Shown: positions 19,995 through 28,710, counted from the stretch's first letter. The stretch: DNA of 64,000 nt from Bacteroidota bacterium (GCA_028875875.1 JAGWUV010000008.1:40859-104858); one strand, 5' to 3'. Numbers and translations: made by a program. The notes: generated from the sequence alone by a model not told the origin.

Positions 19995-20990
19995 ATGAGT
20001 AAAATTACAGCAGCGATCACGGCAGTAGGTGGATATGTTCCCGAAACAAAACTTACCAACTTTGACCTCGAAAAAATGGTGGATACCAATGATGAATGGA
20101 TACGCACCAGGACAGGCATAGAAGAAAGAAGAATTTTAAGAGAACCCGGCAAAGGCAGCAGTGATATGGCTGTTCCCGCCATACAGGAGATCCTCCGAAA
20201 AAAAAATATGGATGCATCTGAAATTGAATGTATCATTTGCGCTACCGTTACCCCCGATATGGTGTTCCCTGCTACCGCTAATATCATTGCAGATAAAATA
20301 GGTGCCGTTAATGCTTTTGGATATGATATGAGTGCAGCCTGCAGCGGCTTTTTATTTGCACTTACCACAGGAGCCACCTACATCGAAAGCGGCCGCTTTA
20401 AAAAAGTGATTGTAGTAGGTGTTGATAAGATGAGTGCGATTATTGATTATACAGATAGAACTACCTGCATTATTTTCGGTGATGGAGCTGGCGCTGTTTT
20501 ATTGGAACCCAATACGGAAGGTTTAGGCATACAAGATAGTATTTTAAGAAGTGATGGCTCCGGTGCCAAATACCTGCATTTAAAAGCAGGAGGCTCAGTT
20601 AAACCTGCATCAGTTGAAACTGTTTTGGCAAAAGAACATTATGCCTACCAGGAAGGGCAAGCTGTATTCAAATTTGCAGTAAAAGGTATGGCTGATGTGA
20701 GTGCAGAATTATTAGAAAGAAATCATTTAACAGGTGATGATATTGCATGGCTGGTTCCGCACCAGGCTAACCTTCGCATCATTGATGCTACTGCCAACAG
20801 AATGGGATTGCCAAAAGAAAAAGTGATGATCAATATTCAGCGCTATGGTAACACTACAGCCGGCACTTTACCTCTTTGTTTGTGGGATTGGGAAAAACAA
20901 TTGAAGAAAGGTGACAACCTTGTGTTAGCAGCCTTTGGGGGCGGTTTTACATGGGGCGCCACTTTATTAAAATGGGCTTATGATGGATAA
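19995..20990 (+). CDS. fabH: Beta-ketoacyl-ACP synthase III
   Basis: Condenses acetyl-CoA (or branched acyl-CoA) with malonyl-ACP to start fatty acid synthesis. The 331-residue protein carries the KASIII triad: Cys116 in [12 protein letters not shown], His256 in [10 protein letters not shown] and Asn286 in RYGNTTAGT, plus GGGFTWGA near the end. Start ATG 19995 ([17 protein letters not shown]) is the normal N-terminus; an upstream 28-codon extension is not FabH-like. The gene is divergent from ruvA and not in a plsX-fabH pair as in many bacteria. A hairpin terminator follows. Because Bacteroidota make iso-branched acids, a branched primer preference is plausible but not readable here. Confidence 0.95.
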   Translation: MSKITAAITAVGGYVPETKLTNFDLEKMVDTNDEWIRTRTGIEERRILREPGKGSSDMAVPAIQEILRKKNMDASEIECIICATVTPDMVFPATANIIADKIGAVNAFGYDMSAACSGFLFALTTGATYIESGRFKKVIVVGVDKMSAIIDYTDRTTCIIFGDGAGAVLLEPNTEGLGIQDSILRSDGSGAKYLHLKAGGSVKPASVETVLAKEHYAYQEGQAVFKFAVKGMADVSAELLERNHLTGDDIAWLVPHQANLRIIDATANRMGLPKEKVMINIQRYGNTTAGTLPLCLWDWEKQLKKGDNLVLAAFGGGFTWGATLLKWAYDG

Positions 20991-21010
20991 TTCTGTTGGA
21001 AAAAAACATG

Positions 21011-21039
21011 AAAAAGCAAGCGTAATGCTTGCTTTTTTT
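21011..21039. terminator. Bidirectional terminator between fabH and DinB-like gene
   Basis: Perfect 11-bp stem AAAAAGCAAGC (21011-21021) / GCTTGCTTTTT (21027-21037), loop GTAAT, with T-runs in both directions, between convergent genes. Confidence 0.92.
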
Positions 21040-21529
21040 ATTGCCTTGTAAAAGTAATATAGTCGGTTGAAGGAATGTTGTTGTTAACACCTAATTGCCT
21101 CAACATAGTAACCACCTGCCCACGATGATAAGTAGAATGATTAAAAAGATGTAATAAAATTTGCCATAATGGCTGTGTAAATTCCTCTTGCTTAAAATTT
21201 TGATACGTAAGCACCTTTTGTAATTCATTAATTTCAGCTTCATTTACCCATGCATTCCACAACCTGCTTTGCCTTTGCAAACCTTCTGCCACTTTATGCA
21301 TAGAAGGGTTTGTACTGCTCGGCCGAACAAATTCTCCCATAGTACCACTCACTCTATACCACCAGGCCGTCTGTGCATCCCATACATGCAGAAAAGTAGC
21401 ATGCAAACTATTAAAACTGCTGGTCAGCTTTTGCTGGTGCTCCTCTTCGCTTAACGATAATACTATATCCAGTAATTTTTGGTTGGCCCAAGTATCATAC
21501 GCTGCGTATGAACAAAGTAATTGCTTCAT
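21038..21529 (-). CDS. DinB family putative metalloenzyme
   Basis: A 163-residue four-helix-bundle protein of the DinB/YfiT-like superfamily. It begins YAAYDTWANQKLLDIV (the typical first helix) and has three His positions expected to bind a metal: LHATFLHVWDAQ near residue 45-50 and HSTYHRGQV near 132-136. Members include thiol S-transferases (bacillithiol, mycothiol) and stress-induced proteins; which activity this one has is unknown. It is convergent with fabH and shares its terminator, and it is divergent from the Cys/Met PLP enzyme. Confidence 0.85.
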   Translation of the reverse strand: MKQLLCSYAAYDTWANQKLLDIVLSLSEEEHQQKLTSSFNSLHATFLHVWDAQTAWWYRVSGTMGEFVRPSSTNPSMHKVAEGLQRQSRLWNAWVNEAEINELQKVLTYQNFKQEEFTQPLWQILLHLFNHSTYHRGQVVTMLRQLGVNNNIPSTDYITFTRQ

Positions 21530-21547
21530 AGTTATAGTGTACTTTTG
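21521..21547 (+). promoter_or_regulatory. Promoter of the Cys/Met PLP enzyme gene
   Basis: TTG at 21521-21523, 16 nt, then TACTTTTG at 21540-21547, a full match to TAnnTTTG. The ATG lies 45 nt further on. Confidence 0.5.
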
Positions 21548-21592
21548 AGTTGAAATAAAATTACATCTTATTCATTTATTATAACATTACAC

Positions 21593-22819
21593 ATGAGCAA
21601 ATCTACATTTTCATTAAGCGGATTAAGTTCTGTAGCTATTCATGCGGCAGGACATGAGAACGCAGATCATGCACACCTTACACCTATTTTCGCAACATCT
21701 ACTTTTACATTCGATACGGCAGCGCAAGGTATGGAACGCTTTGCAGGCGATGATAAAACAAAAATATACAGCCGTTGGGGTAACCCAACGTTTGCTGCTG
21801 CAGAGCAAACCATCGCTGCATTAGAAGCATTCGGACTAGAAGATGAAAACGGGCAGCCCTTACAACTCAAGGCTTTGCTGCATTCCAGCGGACAGGCAGC
21901 CATGACCACTATGTTCATGAGTAACCTGAAAACAGGTGATACCGTCTTATCGCATTTTTCTTTATACGGCGGTACACACGAACTGTTCCTGAAAGTATTA
22001 GCCGAAACAGGTATCAATACAATCATTGCAGACCTGAGAAATATGAATGAAGTAGAAACATTGTTACAGAAAAATCCTTCTATCAAACTCATTCACATTG
22101 AAACCCCTGCTAATCCAACCATTCAATGCGTTGATCTTGAAGCGATCACATCATTGGCAAAAAAATATCGTAAGATCGTTACTGTAGACAACACGTTTGC
22201 AACACCTTACCTACAACAACCATTTAAGTATGGTGTTGATTTTGTATTTCATTCCACAACAAAATTTTTGAATGGCCATGGTACAGCCATCGGTGGTGTT
22301 TTATTAGGAAAGGATTTGGAATTTATGAATACAAAAGCATGGAAATGGCACGTACTATTGGGCGGCAACAGCAACCCTTTTGATGCCTTCTTATTAACAA
22401 ATGGATTGAAAACACTGGAACTCCGTATGCAGCGCCATTGCAGCAATGCAGAACAAGTGGCCAATTACCTGGCACAACACAAAGCAGTGGCACAGGTAAA
22501 CTATACAGGTTTAACTTCTCACCCGGATCATCTCACTGCTAAAAAGCAAATGAAGCATCCCGGGGCTGTGATGAGTTTTGAATTAAAAGGAGGATTAGAT
22601 GCAGGCAAACAATTCATCGATCGTTTACAAATGTGCGTTCGTGCTATTTCTCTGGGAACGGTGGATACCCTGTTATCGCATCCTGCCAGTATGAGCCATA
22701 AAGGAGTAAGTAAAGAAGAACGGATCAAGTTTGGTATTACTGATGGATTGATAAGGTTAAGTGTAGGCATCGAAAACATTGAGGATATTCTTAACGATTT
22801 TGAACAGGCATTACGATAA
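21593..22819 (+). CDS. Cys/Met metabolism PLP-dependent enzyme (trans-sulfuration family)
   Basis: A 408-residue fold-type I PLP enzyme of the cystathionine gamma-synthase / O-acylhomoserine sulfhydrylase / methionine gamma-lyase group. Visible are YSRWGNPTFAAAEQ, the cofactor-stacking ring region LYGGTHELF, IETPANPTIQ, VDNTFATPYLQQP and the Schiff-base Lys in FHSTTKFLNGHG. C-terminal SLGTVDTLLSHPASMSH and RLSVGIENIEDIL complete the fold. Motifs do not separate the biosynthetic from the degradative members. A GNAT gene follows 35 nt later on the same strand with no terminator between, so they may be co-transcribed. Confidence 0.88.
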   Translation: MSKSTFSLSGLSSVAIHAAGHENADHAHLTPIFATSTFTFDTAAQGMERFAGDDKTKIYSRWGNPTFAAAEQTIAALEAFGLEDENGQPLQLKALLHSSGQAAMTTMFMSNLKTGDTVLSHFSLYGGTHELFLKVLAETGINTIIADLRNMNEVETLLQKNPSIKLIHIETPANPTIQCVDLEAITSLAKKYRKIVTVDNTFATPYLQQPFKYGVDFVFHSTTKFLNGHGTAIGGVLLGKDLEFMNTKAWKWHVLLGGNSNPFDAFLLTNGLKTLELRMQRHCSNAEQVANYLAQHKAVAQVNYTGLTSHPDHLTAKKQMKHPGAVMSFELKGGLDAGKQFIDRLQMCVRAISLGTVDTLLSHPASMSHKGVSKEERIKFGITDGLIRLSVGIENIEDILNDFEQALR

Positions 22820-22854
22820 CTGCAACATCATATTTTAATTTTTTAATTGCTACT

Positions 22855-23316
22855 ATGAATATTCAAATACGGAAAGCAGAGAAAAAAGATTGTGCCCGTT
22901 TGTTAGAACTGGTAAAAGAATTGGCTGTTTACGAAAAAGCCCCGGAAGAAGTTACAGTTTCATTAGAACATTTTGAAGAAAGTGGTTTTGGCGAAAACCC
23001 TGTATGGTGGGCTTTTGTAGCAGAAGAGAATAATACTATACTTGGGTTTGCGTTGTATTATATCCGTTACAGTACCTGGAAGGGCCAGCGTATGTACCTG
23101 GAAGATATTCTTGTTACCGAAGAAGCCCGTGGCGAAGGGATAGGAAAATTATTATTCGATCAATTAGTGAAAGAAGCAAAAGAGAAAGATTTCAACGGTA
23201 TTACCTGGCAAGTGTTGGAATGGAATGAGCCGGCCATTAACTTCTATAAAAAATTCAATGCGGCTTTCGATGCGGAATGGATCAACTGCAGCATTGATCT
23301 GAAAAAATATGTGTAA
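22855..23316 (+). CDS. GNAT acetyltransferase, diamine N-acetyltransferase-like
   Basis: A 153-residue GNAT enzyme. The acetyl-CoA pyrophosphate loop is EEARGEGIGKLLFDQL near residues 84-99, preceded by MYLEDILV (beta strand 4), and the C-terminal EWNEPAINFYKKFNA is the usual strand-helix pair. WWAFVAEENNTILGFALYY and YSTWKGQRMYLEDI strongly recall spermidine/spermine N-acetyltransferases, so a polyamine or small amine substrate is likely (family inference). It lies just behind the PLP enzyme and ends in a hairpin shared with fabD. Confidence 0.85.
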   Translation: MNIQIRKAEKKDCARLLELVKELAVYEKAPEEVTVSLEHFEESGFGENPVWWAFVAEENNTILGFALYYIRYSTWKGQRMYLEDILVTEEARGEGIGKLLFDQLVKEAKEKDFNGITWQVLEWNEPAINFYKKFNAAFDAEWINCSIDLKKYV

Positions 23317-23318
23317 TA

Positions 23319-23357
23319 AAAAGTGCAGATGCAATCATACATCTGCACTTTTATTTT
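23319..23357. terminator. Terminator between GNAT gene and fabD
   Basis: Perfect 12-bp stem AAAAGTGCAGAT (23319-23330) / ATCTGCACTTTT (23341-23352), 10-nt loop, followed by ATTTTT. It lies between convergent genes and can act both ways. Confidence 0.9.
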
Positions 23358-23373
23358 TATGATAGTTCTTATT

Positions 23374-24267
23374 TTAATTCACACCATCTGCCAAAGCTTC
23401 TTTATAAATTTTTTGAACCAATCCTTGTAATACTTTACCCGGTCCGCATTCTGTAAAATGTGTAGCACCATCAGCTACCATAGCTTGTACGCTTTGCGTC
23501 CACCGAACAGCACCTGTTAACTGGGCAATCAAGTTTTGCTTGATCACCGCAGGATCACTAACGGGATAAGCATTTATGTTTTGATACACTGGACAAGAAG
23601 GCGTATGAAACGCAGTGGCTTCAATAGCCGCTGCCAGTTCTTCCTTTGCGGGTGCCATCAATGGAGAATGGAAAGCGCCACCTACAGGCAATACCAATGC
23701 TCTTTTCGCACCGGCAGCTTTCATTCTTTCACAAGCCACTTCTATCCCTTTCATACTCCCACTAATCACTAACTGACCAGGACAGTTATAATTAGCTGCA
23801 ACCACTACTTCTCCTGTTTCGGCTTGTACTGCCGCACAAATCTCTTCTACCTTATCATCAGGTAAAGCCAATACAGCGGCCATGGTAGAAGGATTGATCT
23901 CACAAGCTTTTTGCATCGCATTAGCACGAATGTTTACCAGCTTTAACGCATCTTCAAAATTTAAAGTATTGTTGGCTACCAATGCTGAAAACTCACCTAA
24001 AGAATGCCCTGCCACCATATCAGGCGTTGCAGCTTGTAAGGTTTTAAAGGCAATCACCGAATGCAAAAAAACGGCGGGTTGTGTTACATTCGTTTGTTTC
24101 AATTGCTCATCAGTACCGGAGAACATTACATCACTAATTCTGAATTGCAATATTTCATTAGCCCTTTCAAATAATTCCTTCGCCAGTGTATTGGTTTCAT
24201 ACAAGTTCTTCCCCATTCCACTGAACTGCGATCCCTGGCCGGGAAATACAAAAGCATGTTTACTCAT
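23374..24267 (-). CDS. fabD: Malonyl-CoA:ACP transacylase
   Basis: Transfers malonyl from CoA to acyl carrier protein for fatty acid elongation. The 297-residue length is normal. FVFPGQGSQFSGMGK opens the protein, the nucleophile Ser89 is in GHSLGEFSAL, the catalytic His200 in GGAFHSPLM, and NYNCPGQLVISG is the usual substrate-loop stretch. It is a stand-alone gene here; fabH is 3 kb away on the other strand. The minus-strand promoter box CAAAAATA (TATTTTTG) lies about 18 nt upstream of the ATG, adjoining the folE terminator. Confidence 0.96.
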   Translation of the reverse strand: MSKHAFVFPGQGSQFSGMGKNLYETNTLAKELFERANEILQFRISDVMFSGTDEQLKQTNVTQPAVFLHSVIAFKTLQAATPDMVAGHSLGEFSALVANNTLNFEDALKLVNIRANAMQKACEINPSTMAAVLALPDDKVEEICAAVQAETGEVVVAANYNCPGQLVISGSMKGIEVACERMKAAGAKRALVLPVGGAFHSPLMAPAKEELAAAIEATAFHTPSCPVYQNINAYPVSDPAVIKQNLIAQLTGAVRWTQSVQAMVADGATHFTECGPGKVLQGLVQKIYKEALADGVN

Positions 24268-24284
24268 AATAAAAAGTTAGGCGC

Positions 24285-24292
24285 CAAAAATA
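24285..24292 (-). promoter_or_regulatory. -7 box for fabD
   Basis: TATTTTTG read on the minus strand matches TAnnTTTG, about 18 nt upstream of the FabD start. A -33 TTG is not evident. Confidence 0.45.
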
Positions 24293-24325
24293 AAAGAAAA
24301 ACCCTGATAAGAAATCTTACCAGGG
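24292..24325 (-). terminator. Intrinsic terminator of folE
   Basis: On the minus strand an 11-bp stem CCCTGGTAAGA / TCTTATCAGGG (one G-T pair) with a tiny loop is followed by TTTTTCTTTT. It sits 34 nt after the folE stop. Confidence 0.85.
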
Positions 24326-24358
24326 CCTAATTCAACTTACTCAGTGTAATGGAGCTAT

Positions 24359-25078
24359 TTAAAAACTAGTTTTCAGATCAATAAATTTCAAAAACTCTTC
24401 TTTCGTTTTTTCTTCCTTAAACCTACCACCATAGAAAGCCGTAACAGTTGAGGAAGTATCATCTTCCACTCCGCGACTGGCTACACACAAGTGTTTCGCA
24501 TCTATTACTACCGCTACATCTTCTGTGCCCAACACTTCCTGAAGTTCTTTACCAATTTGCATAGTAAGTCTTTCCTGTACTTGCGGACGTTTGGCATAAT
24601 ATTCCACCAACCTGTTTAATTTGCTTAATCCAATTACTTTTCCTTTACTCATGTAAGCAAGGTGAGCCTTTCCAATGATCGGTACAAAGTGGTGCTCACA
24701 GTTACTGTAAAAGGAAATATTCTTTTCTACCAGCATCTCATTGTACTGATATTTATTATCGAACAAAGCAACAGATGGCTTATTCGCAGGATTCAACCCG
24801 CTGAAGATTTCCTGGATATACATTTTCGCAACACGGCGGGGCGTGCCCTTTAAACTATCATCAGTTAAATCCAATCCCATGATCTCCATGATAGAACGGA
24901 AGTGCTTTTCAATTTCAATCATCTTCTGTTCATCACTTATATCAAAAGCATCGGCTCGTAAAGGCGTATCCGTTGATGTACTTACGTGGTTATCACCTAT
25001 CTCATCGATCAGTACATCACTCAACTCAATTTTGTTGCCGTTAAGCCGGATATTCAACAAAGTTTCGTTCTGTTTCAT
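24359..25078 (-). CDS. folE: GTP cyclohydrolase I
   Basis: Converts GTP to 7,8-dihydroneopterin triphosphate, the first step of folate and of queuosine (preQ0) synthesis. The 239-residue protein has the zinc ligands Cys127 and His130 in NCEHHFVPI and Cys198 in AKHLCVASRGVED, with GLSKLNRLVEYYAKRPQVQERLT between them. The N-terminal 45 residues are a variable extension. Its start overlaps the end of queD by 38 nt, so translation of the two is probably coupled and the product probably feeds QueD. A clear terminator follows. Confidence 0.96.
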   Translation of the reverse strand: MKQNETLLNIRLNGNKIELSDVLIDEIGDNHVSTSTDTPLRADAFDISDEQKMIEIEKHFRSIMEIMGLDLTDDSLKGTPRRVAKMYIQEIFSGLNPANKPSVALFDNKYQYNEMLVEKNISFYSNCEHHFVPIIGKAHLAYMSKGKVIGLSKLNRLVEYYAKRPQVQERLTMQIGKELQEVLGTEDVAVVIDAKHLCVASRGVEDDTSSTVTAFYGGRFKEEKTKEEFLKFIDLKTSF

Positions 25079-25454
25079 ACAATTTTATTTTAAGTTCCAA
25101 ATCCTTATCCAGCCTAGCCCTCAGCAAATTGTAAATAACAATGGCTATGTTTTCTGCCGTAGGATTCAGGTGTTCAAATTCTTTAGTATCCAGGTTTAGA
25201 TTTTTATGATCAAATCTTTTTATTACTTCCTCTTCAATCAGGTCACTCAATATTTTTATGTCTAACACATAACCTGTTTCAGGGTTCGGCACACCCACAA
25301 CTTTTACAATTAATTCATAATTGTGGCCATGATAATTTTTGTTATTGCACAAGCCAAAAACCTGCTTGTTCTTTTCATCAGACCATGCCGGATTATGCAG
25401 CCTGTGCGCTGCATTAAAATGTTCTTTTCTAAATAGTGCTACTTTATTATTCAT
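25041..25454 (-). CDS. queD: 6-carboxytetrahydropterin synthase / PTPS-family QueD
   Basis: Converts dihydroneopterin triphosphate to 6-carboxy-5,6,7,8-tetrahydropterin on the way to preQ0. The 137-residue protein has the zinc His triad (His17 in FNAAHRLH, His42 and His44 in YHGHNY), the catalytic Cys36 in GLCNNKNYHGH, and FDHKNLN and ETERNFVEY further on. Gene order queD-folE with a 38-nt overlap supports a pterin/queuosine role rather than an unrelated PTPS. Its leader carries one copy of the repeated sense-strand element (25511-25541), about 60 nt before the ATG. QueE and QueC are not in the window. Confidence 0.92.
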   Translation of the reverse strand: MNNKVALFRKEHFNAAHRLHNPAWSDEKNKQVFGLCNNKNYHGHNYELIVKVVGVPNPETGYVLDIKILSDLIEEEVIKRFDHKNLNLDTKEFEHLNPTAENIAIVIYNLLRARLDKDLELKIKLYETERNFVEYPA

Positions 25455-25896
25455 ACATTCATCAATACGTGGCCGTTATTTTCTGTATCCGGCTTTTTGA
25501 ACAAATATGATGCCTCGTTGCGTCGCACACTTTTACTGACGAAACACAGATCAGCATATTCATTCACCTGAAAACATTTCAAGAATCCTGTTATCAACTG
25601 CCGGCACTGTGTCAGAAGTGTGCTGATCAAGTGGCCTGCAAACAGAGAGCCTATATTGATAACAATGCTTGAAGTAACCTGTCTTACTTACTTTTCTCAC
25701 ACTTACTGTGAAATTTGTTACTGCGAAGATAGGTACGATTTAATAAACCAAAGAGATGCCTGTTTTGTTCAAAAGCAACTTAAATTTCCCAAAAACATAA
25801 AAACAGGGGGAGGCAACTGCTATTTTGTCGTAAACATTTTGTTGCACGGTATTTGAACCTTCAAATCACTTATCTTCAATTTATAAATTTAATCAG
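25455..25896. other. Intergenic region between divergent queD and clpP1
   Basis: About 440 nt without a credible gene. A 78-codon plus-strand frame at 25620-25856 is Cys-rich, unlike any family I know, and was not accepted. The left part holds the queD leader with the repeated GTGTGCGACGCAAC element on the minus strand and a near-promoter CATATTTG close to it. An 8-bp inverted repeat CCTGTTTT / AAAACAGG lies about 25759-25806. No full TAnnTTTG match was found for clpP1. Confidence 0.6.
25511..25541 (-). repeat. 5'-leader element, copy 3 (queD)
   Basis: On the minus strand this reads AAGTGTGCGACGCAAC followed by GAGGC; 16 nt are identical to the lpxC copy. It lies about 60 nt upstream of the queD ATG in the sense orientation. 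The core TGCGACGCA is a perfect odd palindrome. Confidence 0.55.
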
Positions 25897-26592
25897 ATGG
25901 ACTTAGGTAAAGAATTTCAGCAATATGCAGTGAAGCACAGAGGCATTAGCAGTGCCACACTTCACAGCTACCAAACACATTTTAACCCAACCAATTTAAC
26001 ACCATACATCATTGAAGAAAGGCCCTTAAACATTGCTCAAATGGACGTATTCAGCCGTTTGATGATGGACCGTATTATTTTTTTAGGGCAAGGCATTGAT
26101 GATTATGTGGCTAATATTGTTACGGCACAACTCTTATTCCTTGACAGTGTTGACCGCACAAGAGATATACAGATGTACATTAACAGTCCTGGCGGCAGTG
26201 TATATGCAGGATTGGGTATTTACGACACTATGCAATTCGTAAGCCCGGACGTAGCCACCATTTGTACCGGTATTGCGGCCAGTATGGGACAAGTGTTACT
26301 CTGTGCAGGCGTAAAGGGAAAAAGAACAGCCCTGAAACATAGCCGTGTGATGATACACCAGCCCAGCGGGGCAATTGGTGGACAGGCCTCTGATATTGAG
26401 ATTACAGCAAGAGAAATTAAGAAGTTAAAACAGGAGTTGTACGAAATTACAGCGCATCATACGGGTAAAGAAATAGATGTAATTGCCAAAGACAGCGATC
26501 GTGATTTCTGGATGACAGCTTTGGAAGCCAAAGAGTACGGACTGGTTGATGAAGTATTATTGACCAATCCAAGAAAAGAAAAGAAAGATTAA
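25897..26592 (+). CDS. clpP: ATP-dependent Clp protease proteolytic subunit 1
   Basis: Serine peptidase that forms the ClpXP degradation barrel. The 231-residue protein has Ser129 in GIAASMGQ, His154 in MIHQPSG, and an Asp in the DSDRDFWM stretch, so the triad is complete. MYINSPGGSVYAGLGIYDTM and ITAHHTGK are family-typical. The N-terminal 30 residues are longer than in E. coli ClpP and may be partly processed. It is the first gene of a clpP1-clpP2-clpX cluster; 91 nt separate it from clpP2. Two ClpP paralogues side by side suggest a mixed or regulated barrel. Confidence 0.95.
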   Translation: MDLGKEFQQYAVKHRGISSATLHSYQTHFNPTNLTPYIIEERPLNIAQMDVFSRLMMDRIIFLGQGIDDYVANIVTAQLLFLDSVDRTRDIQMYINSPGGSVYAGLGIYDTMQFVSPDVATICTGIAASMGQVLLCAGVKGKRTALKHSRVMIHQPSGAIGGQASDIEITAREIKKLKQELYEITAHHTGKEIDVIAKDSDRDFWMTALEAKEYGLVDEVLLTNPRKEKKD

Positions 26593-26600
26593 AGAACAGA

Positions 26601-26630
26601 ACGATGCAGTGTGCAACGCAACAAAAGTTA
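26601..26630 (+). repeat. 5'-leader element, copy 2 (clpP2)
   Basis: ACGATGCAGTGTGCAACGCA followed by ACAAAAG. Over the core AGTGTGC.ACGCAACAAAAG it differs from the lpxC copy at one base. It lies 54 nt upstream of the clpP2 ATG, in the sense orientation, in the 91-nt gap after clpP1. Confidence 0.55.
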
Positions 26631-26683
26631 AATAGCATTACTGCTGATGGTACCACAATAATCATTGTTTTAAAAGTTAAGCT

Positions 26684-27322
26684 ATGATACAATCAAAATA
26701 CATTGTAAATCCTTTTTTAATGGAGGATGAAGAAGAGGAAAGTCCAAAAGAAGAAAAGCAGGAACAAATGGGCGGCCTTACCATGAAGAAAATGGAAAAA
26801 ATGTTCTTTGAAAAAAGAGCTGTTTATCTGTGGGGCGTAGTGGATGATAAAAGTGCCAAAGATGTAGTTACAAAACTATTATTACTTGATGCCGACAAAC
26901 CCGGCGAAGAAATTAAACTGTACATCAATAGCCCCGGCGGTGTGGTAACAAGCGGTATGGTAATGTACGATACGATGAAGCTGATACAGTCTCCTGTAAG
27001 CACCATTTGTATGGGATTGGCTGCCAGCATGGGTTCTATACTATTGAGTTGCGGTGTAAAAGGTAAACGTTATATCTATCCGCATGCTGAAGTAATGATT
27101 CACCAGCCAAGTTTGGGCGGTTATTTCCAGGCAACTTCCGCAGACATTGAGATCCAGGCTAACCAGATCCGTAAAACAAAAGAGCTGGGCGCTAAAATAC
27201 TTGCTGATAATTGTGGTAAATCTGTTGAGCAGATTATGAAAGACTTTGACCGCGATTACTGGATGAACGCTGAAGAAGCTGTGACTTACGGCATTGTAGA
27301 TAAAGTACTTGACAAGTTGTAA
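26684..27322 (+). CDS. clpP: ATP-dependent Clp protease proteolytic subunit 2, acidic N-terminal arm
   Basis: A second ClpP of 212 residues, with Ser115 in LAASMGS, His140 in MIHQPSLGG and the DFDRDYWM stretch, so the catalytic triad is intact. Residues 14-28 are a Glu-rich run (EDEEEESPKEEKQEQ) absent from ClpP1; this replaces the usual axial N-loop sequence. KLYINSPGGVVTSGMVMYDTM and the alternative GGYFQATSADIE loop distinguish it from the first copy. It could assemble with ClpP1 into hetero-oligomers, as in other bacteria with paired ClpPs; that is inference. clpX follows after 131 nt with its own promoter box. Confidence 0.93.
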   Translation: MIQSKYIVNPFLMEDEEEESPKEEKQEQMGGLTMKKMEKMFFEKRAVYLWGVVDDKSAKDVVTKLLLLDADKPGEEIKLYINSPGGVVTSGMVMYDTMKLIQSPVSTICMGLAASMGSILLSCGVKGKRYIYPHAEVMIHQPSLGGYFQATSADIEIQANQIRKTKELGAKILADNCGKSVEQIMKDFDRDYWMNAEEAVTYGIVDKVLDKL

Positions 27323-27367
27323 AAGTCATTGATCAACAGCGGAATCAGCCGCCTGATAATAAAATTG

Positions 27368-27375
27368 TAACTTTG
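27368..27375 (+). promoter_or_regulatory. -7 box for clpX
   Basis: TAACTTTG, a full TAnnTTTG match, 78 nt upstream of the clpX ATG. A hairpin begins right behind it, so part of the stem would be upstream of the start of the clpX transcript. Confidence 0.5.
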
Positions 27376-27416
27376 TACCATGCAGCCTTGTAGGTTTGCA
27401 TGGTATCTTGTTTTTA
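27376..27416 (+). terminator. Hairpin between clpP2 and clpX
   Basis: Perfect 9-bp stem TACCATGCA (27376-27384) / TGCATGGTA (27397-27405), 12-nt loop, followed by TCTTGTTTTT. It looks like a terminator of clpP2 transcription, overlapping the clpX promoter; partial read-through is possible. Confidence 0.6.
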
Positions 27417-27453
27417 AAAAGAAGAATATTTCACTGAAAAGTGTAGGAAGATT

Positions 27454-28692
27454 ATGGCAAAACAAAGTCATTTACATTGCTCTTTTTGTGGCCGCAGCAG
27501 GGATGAAGTTAAAATCTTGATCGCCGGGCAGGAAGGGCACATTTGTGAGAACTGTGTAGAACATGCACAGGAAATCATAGCACAGGAACTGAACACCAGG
27601 CAGGATACTTATGGCTCTTCCAATTTTAAATTAACCGTTCGTAAACCCGCCGAAATAAAAAAATTCCTGGATGAATATGTGATTGGCCAGGATGAAGCCA
27701 AGAAGATATTATCCGTAGCGGTATACAATCATTACAAAAGAATCAATCATAAGCAACAACCGGATGATGTTGAAATTGAAAAAAGCAATATCATCATGGT
27801 GGGAGAAACAGGTACAGGCAAAACCTTACTGGCAAAGACGATTGCCCGTATGTTGAATGTACCATTTGCTATTGTAGATGCTACTGTTTTTACAGAAGCA
27901 GGTTATGTAGGAGAAGATGTGGAAAGCATGCTTACACGTTTATTACAAAACTGTAATTACGATGTAGCTGCTGCTGAAAGAGGAATCGTATATGTTGATG
28001 AGATTGATAAGATTGCTCGTAAGGGAGATAATCCTTCCATCACGAGAGATGTAAGTGGCGAAGGAGTACAACAGGGTTTACTGAAAATGCTGGAAGGAAC
28101 AGAAGTACTGGTACCTCCGCAGGGGGGAAGAAAACATCCTGAGCAAAAAATGATCAAAGTAGATACAAGGAACATTCTCTTTATCTGCGGTGGCGCTTTC
28201 GATGGTATTGATAAGGTTATTGCCAGGAGGGTAAATACCAATGCTATTGGGTTTAATGTGAATAAAGACCTGCAGGAATCACAACGCAAAAATTTATTGC
28301 AATTCATCAATGCACAGGATTTAAAAGGTTTCGGACTGATACCGGAACTATTGGGCCGCTTACCTGTAGTTACACACCTCGACCCGCTGGATGCGGAGAC
28401 TCTGAGAAATATTTTAACAGAGCCTAAAAACTCATTGATTAAACAATACACGAAATTGTTTGAATTGGAAGGTATTCGTTTAACCATTGAACTTGATGTA
28501 TTGGACTTTATGGTGCAAAAAGCATTGGAATATAAATTAGGCGCCAGAGGACTGAGAAGTATTTGCGAAAGCATTTTAACGGATGCGATGTTCGAATTAC
28601 CGGGCACTGCACAGCAGGAATTAACCGTTACCTTGGATTATGCCGAACGCATGTTCAACAAGAGTAAGATGAGCTTATTAAAAGTAGCCTGA
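27454..28692 (+). CDS. clpX: ATP-dependent Clp protease ATP-binding subunit ClpX
   Basis: AAA+ unfoldase that selects and feeds substrates to ClpP. The 412-residue protein has an N-terminal zinc-binding domain (Cys9, Cys12, Cys31, Cys34), Walker A GETGTGKT at about 117-124, Walker [11 protein letters not shown], the pore-region [15 protein letters not shown], the LGRLPVV sensor region and sensor-2 GARGLRSI. Length and order are normal. It closes the clpP1-clpP2-clpX cluster and is followed by a terminator. Confidence 0.97.
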   Translation: MAKQSHLHCSFCGRSRDEVKILIAGQEGHICENCVEHAQEIIAQELNTRQDTYGSSNFKLTVRKPAEIKKFLDEYVIGQDEAKKILSVAVYNHYKRINHKQQPDDVEIEKSNIIMVGETGTGKTLLAKTIARMLNVPFAIVDATVFTEAGYVGEDVESMLTRLLQNCNYDVAAAERGIVYVDEIDKIARKGDNPSITRDVSGEGVQQGLLKMLEGTEVLVPPQGGRKHPEQKMIKVDTRNILFICGGAFDGIDKVIARRVNTNAIGFNVNKDLQESQRKNLLQFINAQDLKGFGLIPELLGRLPVVTHLDPLDAETLRNILTEPKNSLIKQYTKLFELEGIRLTIELDVLDFMVQKALEYKLGARGLRSICESILTDAMFELPGTAQQELTVTLDYAERMFNKSKMSLLKVA

Positions 28693-28710
28693 TAAGGACT
28701 TTATATTATT

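Noticed and set aside
25620..25856. 78-codon plus-strand frame in the queD-clpP1 gap
   Set aside because: Cys/Tyr-rich with no recognisable fold, a TTG or unusual start, and no terminator or promoter fit; more likely random open frame.
27957..28607. 216-codon minus-strand frame
   Set aside because: Antisense shadow of clpX; Ser/Pro/Cys-rich composition unlike a real protein.
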